Assembly (NCBI GenBank): GCA_963628035.1
Contig: CAVGED010000128.1
Span: 7,330 to 71,329 of the forward strand
Source: 14-2 sp963628035
GTDB taxonomy: Bacteria > Bacillota > Clostridia > Lachnospirales > Lachnospiraceae
DNA: 64,000 nucleotides
Direction: 5' to 3'
The position numbers and the translations under genes were made by a program. The notes beneath the pieces were generated by a model, which saw only the letters and a list, made by a program, of their open reading frames with translations, did no database searches and was not told the origin of the DNA. This document shows positions 16,793-25,900 of this stretch, piece by piece. Within the stretch, counting starts at the first letter, position 1, and the number at the start of each line of letters is the position of its first letter.

Positions 16793-17041
16793 ATGAACAA
16801 AGTGGAAGAAATCTTAAGCGCATCAAAACTCAACGATTTATTACACAAGCAGGAGAAGGTAGAAAAGAAGTCCAAGGTGTTGTGGGTACTGGCAATCATC
16901 GGTGCAGTAGCAGCAGTAGCGGGTATCGCATATGCCGTATATCGTTTCTTTACCCCGGATTATCTGGAGGATTTTGAAGACGATTTCGACGATGATTATG
17001 AAGATGACTTCTTCGATGACGAGGATGAGACTGAGGAATAA
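16793..17041 (+). CDS. Small membrane protein with acidic tail
   Basis: 82-residue protein of unknown function: a polar N-terminus (residues 1-27), one transmembrane helix (about 28-50, VLWVLAIIGAVAAVAGIAYAV), and a very acidic Asp/Glu/Phe tail (FEDDFDDDYEDDFFDDEDE). AAAAGGAG lies before the ATG. A single-pass protein with an acidic cytoplasmic or external tail is all that can be said. Between pcrA and rlmD, followed by a hairpin. Confidence 0.75.
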   Translation: MNKVEEILSASKLNDLLHKQEKVEKKSKVLWVLAIIGAVAAVAGIAYAVYRFFTPDYLEDFEDDFDDDYEDDFFDDEDETEE

Positions 17042-17077
17042 GGTGCATTTGATCGTCAGTGGAACATGAGATTGCCG

Positions 17078-17101
17078 GAGGCTCACAGAAGTGTGGGCCT
17101 C
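17078..17101 (+). terminator. Hairpin after the acidic membrane protein
   Basis: GAGGCTCACA/TGTGGGCCTC, a 10-base stem with one wobble and a 4-base loop, followed by a weak T-rich stretch (TGTTGCGTT). Confidence 0.55.
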
Positions 17102-17205
17102 TGTTGCGTTGCGAACTTGTTCGCGATAGAGCAAATCTGCGGATTTTCATTTGCGGTGGCGCTTGTGACAGTAGACAGAACAGTATAGTAGATAGGAAAC
17201 AGGTT

Positions 17206-18990
17206 ATGAAAAAGGGACAGATTTATGAGGGAAGCGTAGAGCGGGTTGCCTTCCCAAACAAGGGAATCGTGACACTGGAGGATGGAAAGCAGGTTGTGGT
17301 GAAAAACACCATTCCGGGGCAGAAGATTTCTTTTATGGTCACTAAGATCCGAAAGGGACGGGGAGAAGGAAGGCTTATAGAGGTGCAAGAACGCTCGCCG
17401 CTGGAACTTTCGGAGACAGTCTGCGGGCATTTCGGTGTCTGCGGGGGCTGTACATTCTTAAGCCTTCCGAAGGAGGAACAGCTTAGGCTGAAGGAAGGGC
17501 AGGTGAAGGATTTACTGCGGGATGTCCTAAAGCCTTACTGCGAGAGCGAGGACGTATTCGAGGGAATCAAGGAGAGCCCGCGTCAGTATGGATACCGGAA
17601 TAAGATGGAATTCTCCTTTGGCGACGAGGTGAAGGACGGGCCATTGACCCTGGGACTGCACAAGCGGGGAAGCTTCCATGATATTGTGGAGGTGACCGGG
17701 TGCCGGATCGTGGACGAGGACTACAGCAGGATATTGGTGTGTGTGGCGTCCTATTTTCGGGAGCGTGGCATCCCTTATTTTCATAAGACGCGCCATGAAG
17801 GATATCTGCGGCATCTGCTGGTGCGAAAGGCTGCAAAGACCGGGGAGATATTGATCGATCTGGTGACGACCGGCCAGGTTCCGGTTGGTGAACCGGAGAG
17901 CATGCCAAATCAGGAGCAGGAGCTTCTGTCCGGTATGACGGAGCATTTGCTTGCGCTGGAACTTTCAGGTACGATAGTGGGAATTCTACACACGCGAAAT
18001 GACAGCGTGGCGGATGCAGTGCTCAACCAGGGCACGGAGATTCTGTATGGACAGGATTATTTTTATGAGGAGCTGCTGGGGCTGAAGTTCAAGATCACGC
18101 CGTTCTCCTTCTTCCAGACGAACTCGCTGGGGGCGGAGGTGCTGTATGAGACAGCCAGGGAGTTTATCGGCGATGCACTGGAAGCACCCCAGGGGAAGAA
18201 CGATGCCCCATGGGAGAACAGTGATGCCGGGCAGAGGCAGGGGAGCGTTGTATTCGATTTGTATAGCGGAACGGGAACAATCGCGCAGCTACTGTCTCCG
18301 GTAGCGGGGAAGGTTGTGGGCGTTGAGATCGTGGAGGAGGCCGTGGAGGCTGCCAGGGAGAATGCGAAGCTTAACGGCCTTGACAACTGTGAGTTTATTG
18401 CGGGAGACGTGCTGAAGGTGCTTGACACGATTGCGGAGAGACCGGATTTCATTGTGCTGGATCCGCCCCGGGACGGCATTCATCCCAAGGCGTTGGAGCG
18501 TATCATCCGTTACGGTGTGGAGCGGATGGTGTATATTTCTTGTAAGCCGACCAGTCTGGCGCGGGATCTTGTTGTGCTGCAGGAGAAGGGATACCGGGTG
18601 GAACGTGTATGCTGCGTGGACATGTTCCCGGCGAGTGCGAATATAGAGACGGTTGTAATGCTTTCCCACAAAAAACCTGACAGCGTAATCAATGTAAAAG
18701 TCGAGTTTGGCGAGGGAGAAGGCAAAGTGCCGCTTGATAATATCGCCAAGAGAGCCGCAGCATACAAGCCGAAAGAGCGTGTTACCTACAAGATGATTAA
18801 GGAGTACATAGAAGCAAAATACGGCTTCAAAGTACATACCGCATACATCGCAGAGGTAAAACGGGATTTAGGCTTGCCGATGTACGATGCCCCTAATGCG
18901 GTGGAAGAATTGAAACAGCCGAGGAAACATCCAACGCCAGAAAAGGTTGAAGCAATCAAAGATGCCCTGAAGCATTTTGAGGTTATCTAA
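17206..18990 (+). CDS. rlmD: 23S rRNA (uracil-5-)-methyltransferase RlmD with ICE-derived tail
   Basis: SAM-dependent m5U methylase of 23S rRNA (RumA/RlmD family). Residues 1-60 form a TRAM RNA-binding domain. Cys73, Cys79 and Cys82 (CGHFGVCGGC) with a later Cys form the Fe-S site. FDLYSGTGTIAQLL binds SAM, and Cys446 in YISCKPTSLARDL is catalytic. The start is the ATG at 17206 (AGGAAACAGG upstream). The family would normally end near residue 485-490, but from Glu481 the frame crosses the attL core and continues for 114 residues supplied by the ICE, with a helical, basic pattern (YKMIKEYIEAKYGF) like a small HTH domain. The host enzyme core is intact. Confidence 0.93.
   Translation: MKKGQIYEGSVERVAFPNKGIVTLEDGKQVVVKNTIPGQKISFMVTKIRKGRGEGRLIEVQERSPLELSETVCGHFGVCGGCTFLSLPKEEQLRLKEGQVKDLLRDVLKPYCESEDVFEGIKESPRQYGYRNKMEFSFGDEVKDGPLTLGLHKRGSFHDIVEVTGCRIVDEDYSRILVCVASYFRERGIPYFHKTRHEGYLRHLLVRKAAKTGEILIDLVTTGQVPVGEPESMPNQEQELLSGMTEHLLALELSGTIVGILHTRNDSVADAVLNQGTEILYGQDYFYEELLGLKFKITPFSFFQTNSLGAEVLYETAREFIGDALEAPQGKNDAPWENSDAGQRQGSVVFDLYSGTGTIAQLLSPVAGKVVGVEIVEEAVEAARENAKLNGLDNCEFIAGDVLKVLDTIAERPDFIVLDPPRDGIHPKALERIIRYGVERMVYISCKPTSLARDLVVLQEKGYRVERVCCVDMFPASANIETVVMLSHKKPDSVINVKVEFGEGEGKVPLDNIAKRAAAYKPKERVTYKMIKEYIEAKYGFKVHTAYIAEVKRDLGLPMYDAPNAVEELKQPRKHPTPEKVEAIKDALKHFEVI
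18646..18656 (+). other. attL core
   Basis: GAGACGGTTGT, codons Glu481-Thr-Val-Val of rlmD. The same 11 bases recur at 63803-63813 in the recombinase gene, also read as Glu-Thr-Val-Val. Exact crossover bases cannot be fixed from one copy. Confidence 0.75.
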
Positions 18991-18996
18991 GGAGAG

Positions 18997-19030
18997 AAGC
19001 GTATCATTAGAAATAGTGGTACGCTTTTTC
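18997..19030 (+). terminator. Terminator after rlmD-tail
   Basis: 12-base stem AAGCGTATCATT/AGTGGTACGCTT (with wobbles), 6-base loop, then TTTT. It is supplied by the ICE, so the element brings both a new 3' coding end and a terminator to rlmD. Confidence 0.75.
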
Positions 19031-19071
19031 ACTTTATAGGAAAGACCGCCTCCGGCGCTCTCTTGAATTGA

Positions 19072-19093
19072 AAAATACCCGCACGGAGGCGGG
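19072..19093 (-). terminator. Terminator of the IS91-like unit
   Basis: On the minus strand: CCCGC-CTCCGT-GCGGG followed by TATTTTT. It lies 25 bases after the small acidic gene's stop. Confidence 0.6.
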
Positions 19094-19117
19094 CATAACG
19101 AACAGACGATTCTTGGA

Positions 19118-19291
19118 TTAGAAAATATAGAAACCTTCTTCACCAAAATCGTCATCCAGTTCGTCATCATTTAAGAAATAATCCATATCCAAAAGAGCTT
19201 CCTCGCTCATATGGCGAATGTCCTCGGAAGTCATTCCTTCGGGTGGGTTATTCATATATTTTTTGCGTAGCTCCTCGATGTTTATATTCAT
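19118..19291 (-). CDS. Small acidic protein linked to the IS91-like transposase
   Basis: 57-residue protein, strongly acidic C-terminus (DMDYFLNDDELDDDFGEEGF), pI clearly low. AAGGAGG on the minus strand precedes the ATG. It follows the transposase by 38 bases in the same direction and ends before a terminator, so it is probably co-transcribed with it. Function unknown; a role as an accessory or DNA-mimic-like regulator of the transposase is only a guess. Confidence 0.65.
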   Translation of the reverse strand: MNINIEELRKKYMNNPPEGMTSEDIRHMSEEALLDMDYFLNDDELDDDFGEEGFYIF

Positions 19292-19329
19292 GGTAAACAG
19301 CCTCCTTTAAAAGGAGTATAGCATAAAAA

Positions 19330-20481
19330 TCATGCAGATGAACGCTTTCCACGAGATTTGGACATTGCTTTCTCGTAAAGTTCTTCGAGGGAAACACGCT
19401 GATGATTATAGTAAAGTTCCAGAAATGTCATTTTATGTTTACAATCAGGACATTCCAGGGGATCGTATCCAAAGGCAGAAAGTATGGCAGTTCTCCATTG
19501 ATTAAAGCTGCGAAAAACGTGATGCTTTTCCTTAGAAATAGCACGGTTAAGTTTCTTATCATTTTTGCGATGCCGTGCGTATAGACCGCCATATCGGATC
19601 ATTTTATAATGCTTTTCAGGTATGTGCCGAATTAAACGCTTGATAAAATCGATTGCAGGGATGGTTTCCACGACATATTTCTCATCCTCATGGCGATTGT
19701 AGTGGAATGTAACCATTTCACCATCATATTTATCAATACGGGAAGTAGCAATTACCGGACGTCCAAGATAGCGGCCAATGTATTTGATGACAGCATTAGG
19801 GTTACATTTATTGGGCTTTGCGTACACATAAAAACCTTCCGGGTGTTCTTCGTAACATTTTGCTTTGATCTTTTTGAAAGATTTACCAATTTTATGTTCC
19901 ATTTCATTAAGCAGAGCTGTGCGGAATGCATTCCGCAGATAGGTATAATCAAAATGGTTGACGTGGCGCCAGAATCCGTCATCACTGTAACCACCTTCTG
20001 AAATCAGGCAATGGATATGAGGATTCCACTTAAGGTCTCTGCCAAAAGTGTGGAGTACCATGATGAAGCCGGGAGTGAAATTCCTGGATTTATTCATTTT
20101 GAAGAACATACGAGAGATGACACTGGTAACAGAATGGAAAAGGCAGTCAAGCAGAGTACGGTCTTCCAGAAAAAAGTCACGAAGGTTTTCATCAATTGTA
20201 AAAACGCAATGGCGGTGCTGGACATTAACAAGCTTAAAAGACATGGAAGTAGTACGTTCCATGGAATACTTGTTTCCACAGGTAGGACAAAAACGGCTGT
20301 GACATCGGAATGGGACAAATTTAAGCTTACCGCAATGAGGACAGCCATACATGGCACCACCAAAGGAAGGATCACCACAGTTGATCATCTTATCGATATT
20401 TTCCATCTCAGCATCTCTGGGATGAAGAGTATATTTAATTTCTTCATAGTAGTCGGTAAAGATTTTTTGCAAAATGTTCAT
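19330..20481 (-). CDS. IS91-family transposase
   Basis: 383-residue HUH transposase for rolling-circle transposition. The N-terminal zinc-binding part has CPHCG and CHSRFCPTCG (residues about 45-70). The HUH motif is in NPHIHCLISEGG, and the paired tyrosines are in KYIGRYLGRP. A terminal Cys pair (CPDCKHKM) follows. Length and motif order fit IS91-like transposases of Clostridia. I use the ATG of MNILQKIF; the frame extends 14 codons further upstream. No frameshift is visible, so it may be active. Confidence 0.88.
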   Translation of the reverse strand: MNILQKIFTDYYEEIKYTLHPRDAEMENIDKMINCGDPSFGGAMYGCPHCGKLKFVPFRCHSRFCPTCGNKYSMERTTSMSFKLVNVQHRHCVFTIDENLRDFFLEDRTLLDCLFHSVTSVISRMFFKMNKSRNFTPGFIMVLHTFGRDLKWNPHIHCLISEGGYSDDGFWRHVNHFDYTYLRNAFRTALLNEMEHKIGKSFKKIKAKCYEEHPEGFYVYAKPNKCNPNAVIKYIGRYLGRPVIATSRIDKYDGEMVTFHYNRHEDEKYVVETIPAIDFIKRLIRHIPEKHYKMIRYGGLYARHRKNDKKLNRAISKEKHHVFRSFNQWRTAILSAFGYDPLECPDCKHKMTFLELYYNHQRVSLEELYEKAMSKSRGKRSSA

Positions 20482-20522
20482 GCCACTATTATGCAGGAAA
20501 TTTGAGAAAAAAGAAACCCCCA

Positions 20523-20572
20523 CCCCTCAAGAATGAGGGGCAGGGGAGTTGAATAGGCGAAGCCTATTTTTT
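20523..20572. repeat. Two hairpins upstream of the IS91-like transposase
   Basis: CCCCTCA-AGAA-TGAGGGG (20523-20540) and AATAGGC-GAA-GCCTATT followed by TTTT (20552-20572). They may mark the IS end (IS91-type origins are hairpins) or act as terminators before the next promoter. Confidence 0.45.
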
Positions 20573-20576
20573 ACAT

Positions 20577-20605
20577 TTGAGCAGCCTACCGTTTCCTTAT
20601 ATAAT
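20577..20605 (+). promoter_or_regulatory. Promoter at the left end of the ICE backbone
   Basis: -35 TTGAGC, 17-base spacer, perfect -10 TATAAT, 26 bases before the small-protein start. Confidence 0.7.
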
Positions 20606-20631
20606 AGAAGCAGGAAAGGACGGTGCTGTAT

Positions 20632-20811
20632 ATGAAGGAAAAGAAAACCCACCTGTATCTGGACGGCGAGGAAAGACGCTTATTGTTACATAGCCTTGTG
20701 GAGCTGAAAAACCAGCTTATCCGACAGGGCAGATATACCGACCCCGTGGACGAACTCATCTTCCGAGTGATGAACGCCCCCGCAAAGAGAATGAAAATTG
20801 AATATGTCTAA
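20632..20811 (+). CDS. Small ICE protein, TDPVDELI family
   Basis: 59-residue protein of unknown function. Its C-terminal half, with TDPVDELIFRV and NAPAKRMKI, matches the protein encoded at 44426-44623, so the ICE carries two paralogues. The compact helix plus conserved TDPVDEL motif suggests a regulatory or structural partner rather than an enzyme. It is the first gene behind the left-end promoter and is followed by a strong terminator before parA. The ATG is preferred to an upstream GTG because of ribosome-site spacing. Confidence 0.7.
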   Translation: MKEKKTHLYLDGEERRLLLHSLVELKNQLIRQGRYTDPVDELIFRVMNAPAKRMKIEYV

Positions 20812-20827
20812 GGCAGACTACCACGAA

Positions 20828-20868
20828 GCCGCTTATTCTTATTGATTTTAAGAATAGGCGGCTTTTTT
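20828..20868 (+). terminator. Terminator/attenuator before parA
   Basis: GCCGCTTATTCTTA pairs with TAAGAATAGGCGGC (7-base loop region), followed by TTTTTT. It separates the small protein from parA and could tune partition gene expression. Confidence 0.8.
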
Positions 20869-20950
20869 GCGTTCTGCTCTGCGTTCTCTGGTACGGTTAC
20901 ATAGCCACCCTGACAAAGTGGCTAAATCTATGAGAAAGGAGGATGCATCC

Positions 20951-21778
20951 ATGTCAAATTGCAAAGTGATTGCTTTAACCAACCAGAAAGGCGGCGTGGG
21001 AAAGACCACCACGGCGGTCAACTTAGGCGTCGGGCTTGCAAGGCAGGGCAAAAAGGTACTTCTGATTGACGCAGACGCACAGGCAAACCTCACGATGGCT
21101 CTGGGATATAGCAGACCTGACGATTTACCCGTCACGCTCTCCACCGTGATGCAGAACATCATCGACGACAAACCCCTTGATGTTTCGCAGGACATTTTAC
21201 GCCACGGCGAGGGCGTTGACCTGCTACCGTCCAACATCGAGCTGTCGGGCTTCGAGGTCAGGCTTATCAATGCCATGAGCCGAGAGCGTGTCCTGAAAAC
21301 CTATGTGAACGAGGTCAAAAAGGATTACGACTATGTGCTTATCGACTGTATGCCGAGCTTGGGAATGATAACCATCAATGCTCTGGCGGCGGCTGACAGC
21401 GTGGTTATCCCAACGCAGCCCCACTATCTTTCTGCGAAAGGCTTAGAGCTGTTGCTTCGCTCCGTATCAATGGTCAGGCGGCAGATAAACCCCAAGCTGC
21501 GGATTGACGGTATTCTAATGACGATGGTAATGCCCCGCACGAACATCTCCAAAGAAATCACGGCAACCGTGAAAAGTGCTTACGGACAGAAAATCAAAGT
21601 CTTTGATACCGAGATACCCCATTCCATCCGTGCGGTGGAAGCTACCGCAGAGGGCAAGAGCATTTTTGCCTACGACAAAAGCGGCAAGGTTGCCGCAGCT
21701 TATGAGCAGTTCTCGAAGGAGGTGGCAGAGCTTGGCGAAAAGCAGAGAAAGCAAAATCGAGCTGACCGCATACGATGA
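20951..21778 (+). CDS. parA: ParA family ATPase
   Basis: 275-residue Soj/ParA ATPase. The deviant Walker A KGGVGKTTT sits near residue 12-20, followed by LLIDADAQANLT and DCMPSLGMITINAL. It probably positions or stabilises the excised ICE together with ParB, as in other Tn1549-like elements. AAGGAGG is eight bases before the ATG. The last 47 bases overlap parB, so the two are translationally coupled. Confidence 0.9.
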   Translation: MSNCKVIALTNQKGGVGKTTTAVNLGVGLARQGKKVLLIDADAQANLTMALGYSRPDDLPVTLSTVMQNIIDDKPLDVSQDILRHGEGVDLLPSNIELSGFEVRLINAMSRERVLKTYVNEVKKDYDYVLIDCMPSLGMITINALAAADSVVIPTQPHYLSAKGLELLLRSVSMVRRQINPKLRIDGILMTMVMPRTNISKEITATVKSAYGQKIKVFDTEIPHSIRAVEATAEGKSIFAYDKSGKVAAAYEQFSKEVAELGEKQRKQNRADRIR

Positions 21779-22670
21779 CCTGTTCCAGACGGACGAGAGC
21801 CGTGCGGAAGCAGCGTTAAGCAAGATACGGGATATTCCCCTGTCGGAGATTGACGAGTTTCCAGACCATCCGTTCAAAGTCTTAATGAATGAGGATATGG
21901 AGCAGCTTGTCGAGAGCGTGAAGCGAAACGGCGTAATGACGCCTGCTACTGTCCGTCTGAAAGAGGACGGACGCTATGAATTGATAAGCGGTCACAGGCG
22001 TAAAAAGGCTTGCGAGATTGCAGGACTTGAAACGCTGAAATGCGAGGTCAAAGACCTGACCCGTGACGAAGCCATTATCGTAATGGTAGAGAGTAACCTG
22101 CAAAGGTCTGTCATTCTGCCGAGCGAGAAAGCCTTTGCCTACAAGATGCGGTTGGAAGCGATGAAGCGACAAGCAGGCAGACCACCGAAAGAAAATTCGT
22201 CCCCAGTGGGGACACATTTAAGGAGTGATGCCGAGCTTGCCGAAAAGGTTGGAGAAAGCCGCAACCAAATTCAAAGGTATATCCGCCTAACCGAGCTTGT
22301 ACCCGAAATCCTGCAAATGGTTGACGACAGGCAGATTGCTTTCCGCCCTGCGGTGGAAATCTCTTATCTGACCGAGGAACAGCAATACACCCTGCTTGAA
22401 GCCATGAACTACAACGATGCTACCCCGTCGCTTGCTCAGGCTATCAAAATGAAAAAGATTATGCAGGACGGCAAGCTGACGGACGAAGTTATCCAGAGCA
22501 TTATGGAGGAAGAAAAGCCCAACCAGAAGGAAAAGCCCGCTTTCCGTGACGAGAGGATAACCAAGCTCATCCCGAAATCCGTACCCAGAGGGCAGGAAAC
22601 GGACTTTGTGGTAAAGGCGTTGGAGTTTTACAACCGCCATTTACAGAGAAGCAAGGCTCACGAAAGGTAA
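21732..22670 (+). CDS. parB: ParB family partition protein
   Basis: 312-residue ParB/Spo0J-like protein. Residues about 30-125 form the N-terminal ParB nuclease-like domain (IPLSEIDEFPDHPFKV, GVMTPATVR, YELISGHRRKKAC, VMVESNLQR), followed by a helix-turn-helix (LAEKVGESRNQIQRYIRL). The start is a TTG inside parA with AAGGAGG nine bases upstream; no ATG fits before the conserved region. It probably binds ICE DNA and partners with the overlapping ParA. The 3' flank (22671-22838) shows no gene. Confidence 0.88.
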   Translation: MAKSRESKIELTAYDDLFQTDESRAEAALSKIRDIPLSEIDEFPDHPFKVLMNEDMEQLVESVKRNGVMTPATVRLKEDGRYELISGHRRKKACEIAGLETLKCEVKDLTRDEAIIVMVESNLQRSVILPSEKAFAYKMRLEAMKRQAGRPPKENSSPVGTHLRSDAELAEKVGESRNQIQRYIRLTELVPEILQMVDDRQIAFRPAVEISYLTEEQQYTLLEAMNYNDATPSLAQAIKMKKIMQDGKLTDEVIQSIMEEEKPNQKEKPAFRDERITKLIPKSVPRGQETDFVVKALEFYNRHLQRSKAHER

Positions 22671-22838
22671 GCCACACACCGAGGGCGAGGTCTGCCCTTT
22701 GGAGGATAGCCAAATTTTTTCGCTGTCTACGCTCCGCTTCGGTCGGTGCTAAACGTGTGCCACCGGCACACAGCACCCCCTCTCCACACCTCACCCCCCT
22801 TGATACTGCCAGTAACTACCCGAAAAAAGGAAACCTTT

Positions 22839-22866
22839 AAGCTGTCCAGATGGGCAGCTTTTTTCG
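22839..22866 (+). terminator. Terminator before the adhesin gene
   Basis: AAGCTGTCC-AGA-TGGGCAGCTT followed by TTTT, nested inside a wider CCGAAAAAA/TTTTTTCGG pairing. Confidence 0.75.
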
Positions 22867-22907
22867 GTCAGTCAGGCAAATTTTAATCTCAATTACAGGA
22901 GGTAACT

Positions 22908-25900
22908 ATGAAAATCCCTAAATTATTCAAAAAGGCTGCGGCTCTTGTGATGGCTGCGGTCACGGCGTTGTCGGTACTGCCTGCAACCACGGCGTTTGCC
23001 GCAGGCGACATCGGCACAATCAGCTTTACCCACACCTATGACAGCAGCGGAAACGCTATGCGTTACAATTCCAGTGCTGTCATCAATGGCTATACCGCAG
23101 GCGGCACGGGCAATTACAAGTACCGTATGTATGTGGACGGAGAAACAGGCTTCTGTATCCAGCCGGGTGTACCTTTGAAAACAGGCAACACTCTGGCGAA
23201 AGCGTCCTCAGAAACTTGGAACGCCCTTTCTTCCAACCAGAAAAAGGCTGTCGGGCTTGCCCTGCTCTATGGTTATCAGGGCAACCGAAGCAACCTTACA
23301 GGCAGCGATGATGAAAAATGGCTTGCTACCCAGACCCTTGTGTGGGAGTTTGTTACAGGCTGCCGTGAAGCCACAGGCTCGTATAAGCAGACAAACACAA
23401 CGGTTTATAACCTGCACTTCGGCTCTAATTATGCGAATAGCGGAGCGAGGGCGGCTTACGACCAGATTGTTTCGCTGATGGGCGAGCATAACACCATACC
23501 GAGTTTTATGTCGGGCGGTAAAAACGATATTACAAAGGAGCTTTCCTATAAGGACGGGAAGTACAGCATCACGCTGACAGATAAAAACGGCGTACTTTCC
23601 GATTATTCCTTTACAAGCTCCGACGCCAATGTGTCTGTATCGAAGGACGGGAACAAGCTGACCATCAGCTCCACAAAGGCGATTAGCGGCTCTGTCCGTA
23701 TCACGGCGACAAGGAACAATGTGCCGACGGTCAGCAGCTCCGCAAAGCTCATCGCTTACGGCGACCCAGATTTGCAGGACTTGGTAACGGGCGTGGAAAA
23801 TGCCGACAGCGTAAAGGCATATATCAACATCGAAACGCCCACAGGCACGATTGCCTTAAAAAAGACTTCCGAGGACGGCGTTGTGGCGGGCATCTCCTTC
23901 CACATCAAGGGCGACGGCTTTGACAAGACCGTAAAGACCGATGAAAACGGAAACATTACCGTGGAGGGCTTATTCCCTGCGACTTATACCATTACCGAGC
24001 AGTCCATTGACCGCTATGAGCCGCAGCAGAGCCAGACGGTCACGCTCATCGGCGGCAAGACCACCACAGTCAACTTCAACAACACCTTGAAGCGTGGCAG
24101 TCTGGAAGTGATTAAGACTTCCGAGGACAATCTTGTGGAGGGCGTAACATTCCACCTCTACGGCACTTCCCTCAGCGGTCTGCCCGTGGATGAATACGCC
24201 GTAACCGACAAAGACGGACTGGCGAAGTTTGAAAATGTCCTTATCAGCGGCGATACCCCGTATGTGCTTGAGGAAGTGGACACGGCAATCCGCTATGTCG
24301 TTCCCGAAAACCAGACCGCCCCGATTGAATGGAAAAAGGTCACGAAGCGGAGCTTTACCAACATCCTCAAGAAATTCAATGTAACCATAACCAAGACCGA
24401 TGTGGAAACAGGAAACCCGCAGGGCGATGCTACCCTGTCAGGTGCGGTTTACGGCATCTACAAAGGCGAGGAACTGATTGACACCTACACCACGGACGAG
24501 AACGGTCAGTTTACAACGAAATATTATATTTGTGGCGATGACTGGAGCATCCGTGAAATCAGCCCGTCCGAGGGCTATCTGCTTGATGAAACCATCCACC
24601 ATGTAGGGGCAGAGCCTGAGCTTTATACGGTTGAATATAATTCTGCCGCAAACGATGTAAACGAGCAGGTCATCAAGGGCAATATCGCCATCATCAAGCA
24701 TACCGACAACGGCGACACCCAGATTGAAACGCCCGAAGAAGGTGCGGTGTTTGAAGTGTTCCTGAAATCCGCAGGTAGCTATGAAGCGGCAAAGGAAACC
24801 GAGCGAGATATTTTAACCTGCGATGAGAACGGCTTTGCCCAGACAAAGGATATGCCCTACGGCATCTATACCGTAAAGCAGACCTCTGGTTGGGAGGGGC
24901 GTGAGCTGATGAAGCCCTTTGATGTGTTCATCAATAAGGACGGTCAGACCTACCGCTACCTTATCAACAACGCCAACTTTGAGAGCTATATCAAAATCGT
25001 AAAGAAGGATGCGGAAACAGGAAACACCATCCCGTATGCAGGGGCAGGCTTCCAGATTTACGACCCGAATGGGGAGCTTGTGACGATGACCTTCACTTAT
25101 CCCGAAGTGACGACCATTGACACTTTCTACACCACCGCAGACGGCGACCTTATCACGCCGCAGGCTTTGGAATACGGCAAAGGCTACTCCATCGTGGAGG
25201 TGCAGGCTCCGTATGGGTATGTATTAAACTCCGAACCTGTCTATTTTGATGTGGTGCAGGAAAATTCCGAGGAGGAAAGCGGCATCACGCTCATTGAGGT
25301 AGTACGCTCCAACATGGCACAGAAAGGCACGGTTACGGTTGAAAAGTCAGGCGAGGTGTTCTCCACCGTGGCAGGCGACAAGGGCTTGTATCAGCCGATT
25401 TTCTCCGTAAGCGGCTTGGAAGGTGCGGTCTATGAGATTACCGCCGCCGAGGATATTTACACTCTGGACGGTACGCTCCGTGCTTCTAAGGGCGAGGTAG
25501 TGGATACCGTTACCACAGGTGCAGACGGCACGGCAAAATCCAAAGAACTGTATCTGGGTAAATACGAAGTGAAGGAAACCACAGCCCCGTATGGCATGGT
25601 GCTGAATGAGGAAACCCACTCCGTTGAGCTTGTTTATGCAGGACAGGAAGTGGCTGTTACGGAAACCGCCACGGGCTTTGTCAATGAGCGTCAGCGTGTG
25701 GAAATCGACCTTGTAAAGAGCCTTGCGGTTGATAAGGCTTACGGCATCGGCACAAACGGCGAAATCTTTGATGTGACCTTCGGCTTGTATGCCGCCGAGG
25801 AACTCACCGCCGCAGACGGCACGGTCATCCCTGCTGACGGTCTGCTTGAAGTTATTTCCCTTGATGAAAGCGGTCACGGAAAGGCAATCAGCGACCTGCC

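Larger units (their letters stand above)
19041..20568 (-). mobile_element. IS91-like insertion (borders approximate)
   Basis: Contains the Y2/HUH transposase and a small acidic protein, both on the minus strand, lying between the rlmD-tail terminator and the first ICE promoter. IS91 elements have no terminal inverted repeats or target duplications, so the borders given are only the outermost hairpins that seem to belong to it. Confidence 0.55.

Noticed and set aside
22671..22838. Interval between parB and the adhesin checked for a gene or centromere
   Set aside because: No frame with start signals and no iterated repeats that would suggest a parS cluster.
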